This document shows, in pieces, positions 16,601 through 23,750 of a stretch of DNA of 23,806 nucleotides. The notes below the pieces were generated by a model. The model did no database searches and was not told where the DNA came from. It saw nothing but the letters and a program-made list of their open reading frames with translations. Numbering within the stretch: position 1 is the stretch's first letter; the number at the start of each line of letters is the position of its first letter. A program made the position numbers and the translations under genes. Source of the stretch: CAYGZM01 sp964354365 (GTDB lineage Bacteria; Planctomycetota; Phycisphaerae; Sedimentisphaerales; Anaerobacaceae); assembly GCA_964354365.1 (NCBI GenBank), contig CAYGZM010000055.1, positions 1 through 23,806 of the forward strand, read 5' to 3'.

Positions 16601-18656
16601 CAGGCCCGACCGCATTCGGCTCTACAGGCAAAAGCATATTGACCAATTGCACTTCAAGCTGCCTATAGTCATTCAGCTCCTTCTTCATCGCCTCAAGGCT
16701 GCCCGGCGACTCGTTGGGACCTGCGATTAGTGCCCCGGCGAAAGCAACATCCAGCAGCTCTCTGTTCTCTTGCCTGGCAATACTCATTTCAGTTTGCTTG
16801 ATCCTCGCTTGAACAAGCGACAGACTAAGCCTGATCGAATTCGGATCACCCTTCGGCCTGTTTGCCAGGGCTGTTGCCGCCTTGTCGAACTCTCCCGCGC
16901 CGATATAGGTCTCAATGCGAAGCAGCTGGCTGCGGTCATTCGGAGCCAACCTCTTCTCAAAGGCGTCTATGTGCTCTATCGCAGCCGACCACAAGCGGAA
17001 CTTCATGATAACCTCGACGTAATCAAGACGCGCTTCAGGAGCAATATCGGCAATTTCCGAGTAGAGTGCGCTTGTAAGAAATTCGGCAACCGCGCCGCTT
17101 TCGGGAGTATGCTTGAATACCCGTGCGAGTAAGTAACATAGATACGCAAACTCCTGATCCGGGGGCCACTGCGCCTGGTTCGCCGGCTTGAGCGACTTAA
17201 TCTGCTCATAAGCGGCATAGAGCTTCTTAACCGCAGACTTACGGTCTCCCTTGGCAAGCTCCAGCAGTCCTCGCCACTTGACAACCTGCGGCTCTTGGCC
17301 ACTTTCAAATATCTGCTCAATCTCGCGCACCGCGCTGTCGGCATTTGCCAGCCACTCCTGTGTTTGCGACGCGGCTCGAGCCTCGCTCGGCTCCAGCGCC
17401 TCCTCTATGTAACTGTGCGCAAGAAACGAATACAACATAAGGCGATTCATTTTGTTCGCAAAGCTCCACGGCCCCGACGTATCCTGGGCATCGCGCAGAA
17501 TCAGTCCATTCTTCGCCAATTCTATCGCTCGATACAAATCGGCCGTTTGCTTGAAAATCGAGGATTTCCGATAGTGCAGGTTCATGGCGTTTAGGGCATA
17601 GGATACGTTTTCTTTGTCCATTTCGACCGCTTTTTCCGCCGCCTCAATGGCTTTGTCAAGATAAGCCTGCCCGACCTCCGACAATGTGTATGATGACAGG
17701 GTCGAATAGAACTCGGAAGCCGCAACGTACACTTGGGGACTCGATGGGAACTTCCCGGCCAGCGACAAAAATTGGTCCTCAAGCGCCTTGATCGCTTCTC
17801 TTGCCTGCTCATCCCTCTGCGCAAACGCAAGTTTCAACATAAGCAAATTGATGTGCGCCATCTGATCATCAGGCGCAACGCCAACCGCCTCCTCCAGAAG
17901 CACTTTCGCCTCCAGCGCAACCTTGTCCCTATCCTGGAAACTGCCTCTGGACCACAAGACCTTTCCTTTCTCCACCGCTGCATTGGCCAAATGGCGATAT
18001 ACCTCGATATTCGCCGGCTCCAGCTTCTTGACCTCTTCCAAGTCGGCCACGGCTTCAGCCAGCGATTCATCCTTGTTCGTCACGGCGCCAAGCATTGCCA
18101 TTTCAAGCATGGCGCGGCCCCTCACCAGGTGCAAATAGGCGCCCAAGCTGTGATTGAGAGGCTTTTCTCCTGCTCGCACAAGAACGTCCCATTGCGAAAC
18201 ATTCTCATTCAGCAGCCCCGCTTCCTCGGCGACTTTCAGGAATTCCACTGCATCCTTGTGGACCTGTTGCCACAGCCGCCGGCTGCCGGTCTCCGCGACA
18301 ATATACAAATACTCCAGCCGCCCGAAGCGGGCCTTCGCATTCTGAGGATTTATTGTGATAATGCCTCCCCAGTATCTCACCACAGAGTCCAGCTCGCCCG
18401 ATTCTATGGACAGGTCAACAAGCTTCTGAAGGATTTCTTCTCTACGTTTATCCTTCCTTGCCTTCCCAAGCGCAGACAGATAGCTCTGCTCTGCAGCCTT
18501 GTAGTCCTTCGCGGCAAGCGCCGCGTCGCCCTTATCAATAAACTTCTGAGGGTCTCGGCTTAATGCAAGAATCACTACGACTGCAGCCACCAGAAAGACG
18601 ACAAGAACAAGGGAGCCAATGAATGCTATTTTCTTATTCAACCTCCTCTTTGCCAT
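13680..18656 (-). CDS. Giant membrane-anchored TPR-repeat protein of the exosortase/polysaccharide locus
   Basis: 1658 residues. Residues 9-31 form one hydrophobic segment (FIGSLVLVVFLVAAVVVILA) after a basic start (MAKRRLNKK), so it is anchored in the inner membrane with the rest outside the cytoplasm. Nearly the whole remainder is helical TPR-like repeat. Examples are DAALAAKDYKAAEQSYLSAL near 43-62, AYLRVAQYEDAVTELKNAID around 1240, and a C-terminal pair ending in EALGDKVAALAEYGRALEIG. TPR proteins accompany exosortase loci (PrsT in proteobacteria) and polysaccharide secretion (BcsC, AlgK). This one is far larger than PrsT and is anchored by a helix rather than a lipid. ATG 18656 has AGGGG eight bases upstream. 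It sits between epsI and the Wzc-like gene, with gaps of 110 and 94 bases. A scaffold linking export proteins is inferred, not shown. Confidence 0.85.
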   Translation of the reverse strand: MAKRRLNKKIAFIGSLVLVVFLVAAVVVILALSRDPQKFIDKGDAALAAKDYKAAEQSYLSALGKARKDKRREEILQKLVDLSIESGELDSVVRYWGGIITINPQNAKARFGRLEYLYIVAETGSRRLWQQVHKDAVEFLKVAEEAGLLNENVSQWDVLVRAGEKPLNHSLGAYLHLVRGRAMLEMAMLGAVTNKDESLAEAVADLEEVKKLEPANIEVYRHLANAAVEKGKVLWSRGSFQDRDKVALEAKVLLEEAVGVAPDDQMAHINLLMLKLAFAQRDEQAREAIKALEDQFLSLAGKFPSSPQVYVAASEFYSTLSSYTLSEVGQAYLDKAIEAAEKAVEMDKENVSYALNAMNLHYRKSSIFKQTADLYRAIELAKNGLILRDAQDTSGPWSFANKMNRLMLYSFLAHSYIEEALEPSEARAASQTQEWLANADSAVREIEQIFESGQEPQVVKWRGLLELAKGDRKSAVKKLYAAYEQIKSLKPANQAQWPPDQEFAYLCYLLARVFKHTPESGAVAEFLTSALYSEIADIAPEARLDYVEVIMKFRLWSAAIEHIDAFEKRLAPNDRSQLLRIETYIGAGEFDKAATALANRPKGDPNSIRLSLSLVQARIKQTEMSIARQENRELLDVAFAGALIAGPNESPGSLEAMKKELNDYRQLEVQLVNMLLPVEPNAVGPDTIVGICRHYIRQDNTGKAREVVNRFLGYFPEDTSGLVYKQLLAEPNPAKVTEERPNQIEEEVLSSIKDPVQRGLRLGIFYRRHAQFDKAADVLKKVLDMEASHKKIPQTWFFSEAEENSPLFLAVGHLFDIAIETQNWELAKQMETTAQREDIDGCEGKVFAARLAFSRREFNEARTQIDECIKQRPVFSRAYSLRSNINAALGDDHAALEDVRRATSMNPLDGLIAKGFAQLLYIRNKKAGDNVNVEEVNETRNALQRAMALNPFDVQLRSFYADFIALTEPLKALAILQAIQKGSPTFENSLRVGELATRVAREESDPRRREVLFAVAGSALAEAKRMQPEHRGMLYLYTEYLRAMGRDKEVEEILTSAKENALLWNHFYQRGQYVEAKEVLLKLYEKEPNNVGVLKGLLLVAEKTTDPNATAKYSEDLISADPVVDSYLIQIQSFLRVGLIKEAGLKLQSFTEKHPDEPRTMLLRAWLLMRKGQLEQALELTNRYLEGNSDNAAGWRLRGEIRFYEGDMTKAINDLKQSKSLLDEAITRVVLAKAYLRVAQYEDAVTELKNAIDMPGAPLDAKLLLEDTYMRLDRRDALREFYNEVLSESRNNVFWLNRAASFALETGEYDGAAQLYGKSFQIKREEYSGKDAKNLRFDALYATAFDGYLRALILQGGVPNTSGWNPKKLDEVFELAKDYIETDYAPLAYLRMAQAKLLLGHKKTATDYCQKAVDEAETNESLASEVLLRMFLLLGPDEVSKYCTEKLRSNPDSLPANFTMFNLAKVNREYNKAIEYIDKCIQLTDANSPRLIDYMAKKAEILTLAYQRSSDNKYLGLAIADYESLLAKMPNNTSVLNNLAYMLALTNERLPDALKYAETVRNLMPNDPGVLDTYGYVLHRNGKHSEAAEQLAAAVQQYEQNKVDAPPEVYEHLGMVKEALGDKVAALAEYGRALEIGAGRLTDNDKERINKAIERVSR

Positions 18657-18766
18657 AGATTTACCCCTTTTCTACCAGGACTTTGCTGCCGCCGACGCCG
18701 CATTTAACAAAGCCTTTCCTGGCGCGTCTTGCAGCTCTCAGCGGCTTCAATATTCAAAAGTTCAAT

Positions 18767-19549
18767 TCAAAATGCGCTGCCACCTGTCACGTATTCACGT
18801 CCACCCTGCGACTGTTCGTCACTCGCTGTCTGCTCTTCGGTCGGCCAGTACTTGGTTTCCAGAATCGGCAAAATCACGGCCAGCAGCTTTTCCCCGGCCT
18901 TTTTTGCTTCTTCTTTGTCAAGATAACTCTTCACACCGGAATCCCCGAAAAAATTCCACTCAACCTTGCAGAAGTAAGAGTGCCTGCCGAACATATTCTT
19001 ATTCAAAGCAAATCGCGCGCTTTCTCGACTATCCGCGTAGATGCCATTAACGCTGAAGAGGTAAAACGCCGAGAATTTCTCGCCGCCGCTCCAGAAATTC
19101 GAACTTGTCTTCTGAAATACGAGAAGTCTGCCCGGCACCTGCTGGGCGCCACCGAGGCTTTCAATTGTGAACTTCATCTCGTCCGACGCCAGCAATTGAT
19201 GGCCCGCCCCAACGTAACATTCTTCAGGAACGTGCGGAACCCTATCCGCAAGCGCATAGTAAGTGACAAACAACATGACCTTCCGGGTCGGGCTGTCAAA
19301 TGGAGCCTCTGTATCATCCAGCATCCATTGAATGTACTCTTCCGTACCCAGATTCTTCAGCGTATCCTCGTTTTCGATCCTTTGCTTCGCTACGATTACG
19401 TAAGGACCTAAATCCTCCTGCTCCAGAAGCGTCAACGGCTTCTTCAACAGCCACGGCTCGTGTTCTATGTCGAACTTCGACATTACCACGCCGCCCAGGG
19501 CCAGGATTACAACACATATAACAAATGCAGGCTGAAGATAAGCTCTCAA
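18767..19549 (-). CDS. epsI: Exosortase-associated EpsI family protein (DUF3485)
   Basis: 260 residues: one N-terminal membrane segment (about 5-23, LQPAFVICVVILALGGVV) and an extracytoplasmic EpsI domain. The conserved VPHVPEECYVGAG around 104-116 carries C111, the family's hallmark cysteine. EpsI is encoded beside or fused to exosortases and is needed for exopolysaccharide production in Methylobacillus; its biochemical role is unclear. No ATG fits. The TTG at 19549-19547 is preceded by GAGG (19559-19556) at six bases and gives a proper signal anchor, so TTG is the likely start. An ATG overlapping the exosortase stop (19563) is out of frame and closes after four codons. The stop of the exosortase gene lies 13 bases upstream, so the two genes are translationally close. 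Confidence 0.85.
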   Translation of the reverse strand: MRAYLQPAFVICVVILALGGVVMSKFDIEHEPWLLKKPLTLLEQEDLGPYVIVAKQRIENEDTLKNLGTEEYIQWMLDDTEAPFDSPTRKVMLFVTYYALADRVPHVPEECYVGAGHQLLASDEMKFTIESLGGAQQVPGRLLVFQKTSSNFWSGGEKFSAFYLFSVNGIYADSRESARFALNKNMFGRHSYFCKVEWNFFGDSGVKSYLDKEEAKKAGEKLLAVILPILETKYWPTEEQTASDEQSQGGREYVTGGSAF

Positions 19550-19562
19550 ATCGCACCTCGCA

Positions 19563-20540
19563 TCACGCGTTATTCCTCCGAACCACAACATCCTTGGTAA
19601 CACCCTGGGATTCCTCTACGAATAACCCCGACATAAACCAGGCAAGGAAACCGTATAAGCCGAAAGCCAGCGGCAACATCAGAAGTCCGAGGGTGTCGTG
19701 ATAGATTCCCTGCGTGTACCTCGGGTGTATCAATACATATATGAAACCCGTAACCGTCACCCGTACAACATTGCACAGCACCGCTATCGGGATTGTGCTG
19801 GACAACAGGACAAGCCGCTGCCAGATTGGCCTTTCGTGTAAATACGCCATCGCCACACCCAGGGCCAGGAAGGCCATCAGCAGCCTCATGCCGCTGCACG
19901 CCTCGGCAACGTTCAGGCCCGGCTCCATCCGCTGGCCCTTATAGACCACGCTGATTATCACACCCTCAACGTTCGTCTCAAGGCCGTTGATCACAGAGAG
20001 CAAAGCCGCTGCGATATTCGCTGCAAGTCTTCGCATAGGCATGGTCGCGCTGAAATACAGCCGCTGAGGCAGCGGCACCGCAAACGCCAGGAAGCAGATC
20101 GGCAGCCACGCATATTTGATCAGACCCCAGCCTCCAAGAAACAGGACAATCGCAACAAGGGTCGCTATCGGCGCTATCTGCTGAAGATAGGCGTAGCCGG
20201 ACGGGCTGGCTTTGTTGGCCGCATGCAGCACAATGACGCAAACCAAGAACAGAAGACCCACATAGCTCGGTCTGGTCTTAAGGCTCAAAAACTTCTGTCT
20301 GTGCTGATGCAGAAAATACAGGCTAAAAAGCGGGATCAGAAAACCGTGCGACCAGCTACTGTCGGCTACCCATGTGTGGACAGCACGCTCAATTTCGCCC
20401 CTGAAAAGATAAAAGAGCAACCCTCCTATCACACACATCTTGACGTAGCTATGCACGCCAAGCTCGCGCCAACGCCGCGTTCCAACGGACGTACCGGCTT
20501 CGGATGCTCCTGTACAAGTAGAGGCAATGTTGTCCACCAT
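19563..20540 (-). CDS. Exosortase (integral-membrane transpeptidase-like protease)
   Basis: About 325 residues with eight or so hydrophobic segments. The exosortase triad is complete: C215 in VAEACSGMR, R260 in CNVVRV, and H281 in YHDTLG. Exosortases cleave proteins bearing a PEP-CTERM-like tail during surface sorting, commonly in EPS-producing biofilm bacteria. The EpsI domain is a separate gene here, not fused. The chosen start ATG 20540 (MVDNIASTCTG) lacks a visible ribosome binding site. An open frame extends upstream to 20822 but overlaps the export gene and lacks a credible start, so the N-terminus is the weak part of this call. The start lies 27 bases after a 14-pair hairpin. No protein in the window ends in a recognisable sorting tail. 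Confidence 0.88.
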   Translation of the reverse strand: MVDNIASTCTGASEAGTSVGTRRWRELGVHSYVKMCVIGGLLFYLFRGEIERAVHTWVADSSWSHGFLIPLFSLYFLHQHRQKFLSLKTRPSYVGLLFLVCVIVLHAANKASPSGYAYLQQIAPIATLVAIVLFLGGWGLIKYAWLPICFLAFAVPLPQRLYFSATMPMRRLAANIAAALLSVINGLETNVEGVIISVVYKGQRMEPGLNVAEACSGMRLLMAFLALGVAMAYLHERPIWQRLVLLSSTIPIAVLCNVVRVTVTGFIYVLIHPRYTQGIYHDTLGLLMLPLAFGLYGFLAWFMSGLFVEESQGVTKDVVVRRNNA

Positions 20541-20566
20541 ATCAGAATTTGGAACCAAGAACAAAT

Positions 20567-20598
20567 AAGTGAAACCGTGGGATTCCACGGTTTCACTT
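20567..20598 (-). terminator. Perfect 14-pair hairpin between export gene and exosortase (terminator/attenuator)
   Basis: 20567-20580 pairs perfectly with 20585-20598 around a four-base loop (20581-20584). In minus direction the stem is followed by ATTTGTTCTTGG, a T-rich tail. It starts 25 bases after the export gene's stop and precedes the exosortase start by 27 bases. It should terminate part of the transcripts so that the export lipoprotein is made in excess over exosortase. Confidence 0.75.
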
Positions 20599-20622
20599 CT
20601 TCTGCTTTGTACATCAGCAACC

Positions 20623-22986
20623 TTAGAATGGCCACGGGCTGTTGTAGAAGTCCCTGTCGGCAAAATTGCGGTCATAAAGGAACCCAAACCCGTAAGTCGC
20701 TCTGAACGAATTCCGCAGAACGGCTCGCCATCTCGCCGTTGCATCCGTGCCGACGTTGATAAGGTCGTTAGGCTTGATGAAAAAGTCGGGCTGTTCGCCG
20801 CTGTAAACCTTGTCAAGATCAACCATCACGGTTTCTTCCTTCTTCCTGCCAATCCTTCTGACAACCTCGCAGCGCTTTGGCATAGCGAGCGGCCCCAAGC
20901 CGCCGGCGGCGGCTATGGCCATTTTCAAATTCATCGGGCGCCCTGTAATCGGAATATAACCCTGCCTGTTGACGTTGCCCATAACACAGAATTCGCCAAT
21001 GACATCGACCGGCACATATATGGAATCGCCCGGCTTTACAACGATATTGTATCTTTGGTCGCCGGCCATCAACTTATCCGCCGGAATCTTCAGTAGCCGC
21101 GTCTTGGACCCCGAGACCCATTCCATACCACTCGTTGGCGGCTGTTCCACGACGCCGCCGGTCTCGTCGCGAGGCTCAATCTTGATCACGGGCCTGACCA
21201 CCGTCGGTGCGCCCACCTGCATCGGCACCCATTTGCCGTCCTGGAATACCCACTCTATGCGTCCGGGCTCTTCACGAGCTCCAACCGCCTGGCCCTCCGG
21301 GCCGACAACGGGCGCCACAGGCTGCTCATCCAAAGGAACGACAACGCCTAAATCTACATCTTCTACGCCTTCAGTCTTGATTTGTTCGCCTGTTTCCATA
21401 CCGGTATCGGGCTCGGCAAACGATTTCAGCATCTCGTCGAGATTCACTTCCGCCTCGGTCTTTTCCTCGCCCGGTAGCGGCTCAGCGAACGATTTCAAGA
21501 CATTTTCCCAATCCGCCCGCTCATCTTTACTCTCACGCCCGGGGCGTTCTTCAAGCGACTTTAGAATGCCTTCAACACCTCCCGGCTCAAGCGCACCAGA
21601 TTCGCCAACCGCCGTTGACGGCCCCGGCGGGCTGACCACACCTCCGACTGCCTGCTTATCGACGGGCTTGGCAGCCGAACGGTCGGCCAATGTCTTCATT
21701 ATCGAGTCCAGCGAACCGGCCTCATTACCTGCCGGGGCAACCGGCTCGGCCTGGCTCCTTACTGGGATGTCCCCCCCCGTCACGTCCGCCGTAGATACGG
21801 TCTTTGGTGCCGGACGCATTGTCCTTGTCGGCGGCGCCAAATTGTCCGCACCATTTGTGGCCACATCCGCTGCCTTCTCCTGCTTCGATCGCTCCGCCAA
21901 TGTTTTTAGTATATCTGCGACACTGACCTGCTCATTCTCATTGTCCGCAGGTTTCCGCCACATTTCCGCACCAACCGATGTCACTGACCCGGTGTCTGCC
22001 TCTGTTTCGTCCGCCACGGCTTGCGTCGGTCCGCTGCCTGTCTCGGAGCCGCCGCTGAGCAAACCAGCCAAGCCGTTGGAACCTGCAGATCCGTTCGACG
22101 GCCGTCGCGACCCGAACTCACTCGTGGTGGCCATCTCGGATGAGCTTATCACGACGTTACTAACCGGGCGCCGACGGCCCTGCGCACGCGGAGTTATTAT
22201 CTCCAACATCTTTTCATCCCCGGTTCCTTCTGTCTCTCCTGGACCCGGCGTTTTCAACTTTGGATCGAGACGCTCCATGTTGAGACCGCCATCAAGCAGG
22301 TCCGAAGCGGGCGCCTGGCTTGGCCCATTATTACGCGAGACGTAAATGTAGCTCACGTTAAACTGCCTTGGCCCGCCGGCCGTCGCAAGGGCATCAAGCA
22401 GCCTAAAATCGTATCGAGGTATTAGATATCTGCCGGGAGCGGGAACGCCGTCACCCAATATCGAAAACGTCCGCTGCTGCGACGCCATCAGGGTTACCGT
22501 CACCGACGGATCTTTCAATATGCTCGGAGACAGGATTTGGCGTATCTCCTCTTCGAGCTGCGTTTCGGTCAGACCGGCCGCCTCAACCACGCCGACATCA
22601 GGTATCGATATCTTCCCCGTCTCGGTGACAACGTAGTCATTAACCGCCATGGCTCCATCCTGCAGCAGCTCAAAGATTGATATCCTTGCGATGTCACCGG
22701 ACCTGAACACGTAGTCCGTCTCCATAACCACGGTGTCCGCCGGGCGAGGCTCCTGGCCTTGCTCCCAGGCCACCGGTGTCTCCTCCGCCACTCCCAGTGA
22801 ATCAAGAATAACATTCACAGACGGGACAGGACGAAACCTCCCTACCTGCGTAGGATCGAAGAACTTGTTGCCACAGCCGAATGAGAAAGCCAGAAAAAGT
22901 AGAGAGCAACCCGTCACTAACCAGAAGCTACTGTTGGCTTTTCTCTTGGCACTTCTGTTTTTCCTTTGGGCTTGTATGTTTTTCAT
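20623..22986 (-). CDS. Wza-like polysaccharide export lipoprotein with a large disordered insert
   Basis: 787 residues, about twice the usual Wza length. The N-terminus has a long basic region and a hydrophobic stretch ending at FLAFSFGC, with C38 as the probable lipidated residue (lipobox not ideal). The Poly_export domain (about 90-165: DYVFRSGDIARISIFELLQDG) is followed by a first SLBB domain (about 170-220) and a second at about 663-745 (FCVMGNVNRQGYIPITG). Between the SLBB domains (220-630) lies a low-complexity insert rich in G, P, E and S. It contains five copies of a short helical motif with consensus [hydrophobic][D/E]x[I/L/M/V][L/M]K[S/T][L/F][A/E][D/E], with its lysine at 361, 431, 476, 498 and 521. 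The ATG at 22986 has AGGAAG upstream. It is the first gene of the locus and would form the outer-membrane exit for the polysaccharide. Confidence 0.9.
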   Translation of the reverse strand: MKNIQAQRKNRSAKRKANSSFWLVTGCSLLFLAFSFGCGNKFFDPTQVGRFRPVPSVNVILDSLGVAEETPVAWEQGQEPRPADTVVMETDYVFRSGDIARISIFELLQDGAMAVNDYVVTETGKISIPDVGVVEAAGLTETQLEEEIRQILSPSILKDPSVTVTLMASQQRTFSILGDGVPAPGRYLIPRYDFRLLDALATAGGPRQFNVSYIYVSRNNGPSQAPASDLLDGGLNMERLDPKLKTPGPGETEGTGDEKMLEIITPRAQGRRRPVSNVVISSSEMATTSEFGSRRPSNGSAGSNGLAGLLSGGSETGSGPTQAVADETEADTGSVTSVGAEMWRKPADNENEQVSVADILKTLAERSKQEKAADVATNGADNLAPPTRTMRPAPKTVSTADVTGGDIPVRSQAEPVAPAGNEAGSLDSIMKTLADRSAAKPVDKQAVGGVVSPPGPSTAVGESGALEPGGVEGILKSLEERPGRESKDERADWENVLKSFAEPLPGEEKTEAEVNLDEMLKSFAEPDTGMETGEQIKTEGVEDVDLGVVVPLDEQPVAPVVGPEGQAVGAREEPGRIEWVFQDGKWVPMQVGAPTVVRPVIKIEPRDETGGVVEQPPTSGMEWVSGSKTRLLKIPADKLMAGDQRYNIVVKPGDSIYVPVDVIGEFCVMGNVNRQGYIPITGRPMNLKMAIAAAGGLGPLAMPKRCEVVRRIGRKKEETVMVDLDKVYSGEQPDFFIKPNDLINVGTDATARWRAVLRNSFRATYGFGFLYDRNFADRDFYNSPWPF

Positions 22987-23626
22987 GGCACTGAGCTTCC
23001 TAAAAAGATCATAAAGTTTTCGTCAGTTCCAAACCTCAAAAACAACCAAAACGCTTCTTTACTCGGAAATTTATCGGTTCAATACCCTGCCCGCTTAACA
23101 TTTTTTTTCTCACCCTAAAGGCAATATTATGAACAAATTGCACTTGCCCCCTGCCGAAGCCCGCTTGGCCTTGTTAAGCGCAACTGCGCGACCTGCAAAA
23201 CCATCCCCTGCGAAATAATTCACATGTACCTACCCTCACAAGTATGGGTTTTAACAGCATTTACGACAGTAAACCGCGATATTGTGACATTTCCGGGAAA
23301 TCACCGCGACCGGTGAACGCCTCGCCCCCGCCACCCTCTGCCCTCCGAACGCGAACTATACCGGCGCAGACCTGCAAATTGGGGCCGATAATTCCTGTAA
23401 TACCAGCATAGACAAAAATCGCTGTTTTCTTGAAAAAATTCTTCCAAAAAGCTAAAAAACATCAGCCGTGTATCCGGCGGCTTCTGCGTAAAGCTTGTGC
23501 GTTCTGCCGGAATTCAAATATGCACCGCACGGGTTTGCAGCGACAAAGGGGCTCCGCGATGACACCGACGTCTCCCTCCGACAGGTGTATGTCACCTTCA
23601 TCCCTAAGCACAAGCCTGTGAAAGGC

Positions 23627-23649
23627 TTCTGCAAAATTGCAGGTTAGAC
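23627..23649. repeat. 23-base repeat, inverted copy at 64-86
   Basis: Positions 23627-23649 are the exact reverse complement of 64-86. The core is itself a palindrome: CTGCAA, TT, TTGCAG on the other strand. The match ends sharply at both sides. Two perfect copies in 24 kb, both in non-coding sequence, suggest a dispersed genomic repeat rather than chance. Confidence 0.65.
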
Positions 23650-23654
23650 GTAGT

Positions 23655-23694
23655 GTGGGCTTCAGCCCACCACTTCGGTGGGGCAAGCCCCACC
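23655..23694. repeat. Tandem palindromic hairpins (REP-like)
   Basis: GTGGGC, loop TTCA, GCCCAC (23655-23670) is followed at once by GGTGGGGC, GCCCCACC (23677-23694, tight loop). CCACC at 23668-23672 can also pair with GGTGG at 23677-23681, so two alternative folds exist. This resembles common intergenic palindromes. Confidence 0.6.
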
Positions 23695-23710
23695 GTACCG
23701 AGAAAAAATC

Positions 23711-23750
23711 GCTCCTTCGACTTCACTCAGGATGGTGAGCCTGTCGAACC
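23711..23750. repeat. Imperfect palindrome, TTCGAC...GTCGAA type
   Basis: TTCGAC at 23716-23721 pairs with GTCGAA at 23743-23748, with an inner CAC/GTG. It sits next to the hairpin pair above, giving a small cluster of three different repeat types in about 120 bases. Confidence 0.5.

Noticed and set aside
20969..22345. Long plus-strand open frame (458 codons), serine- and proline-rich
   Set aside because: It lies opposite the low-complexity insert of the export protein; composition follows from that insert.
23450..23510. Resemblance to the 3' part of a cyclic-di-GMP-I riboswitch on the minus strand (ACGCAGAAGCCGCCGG)
   Set aside because: The remaining conserved core (the GCACAGGGCAAACC-like part and GAAA tetraloop) is not present at the right place.
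23452..23686. Two overlapping minus-strand short open frames near the right end
   Set aside because: No recognisable product and part of them is repeat sequence; neither has a good ribosome binding site.
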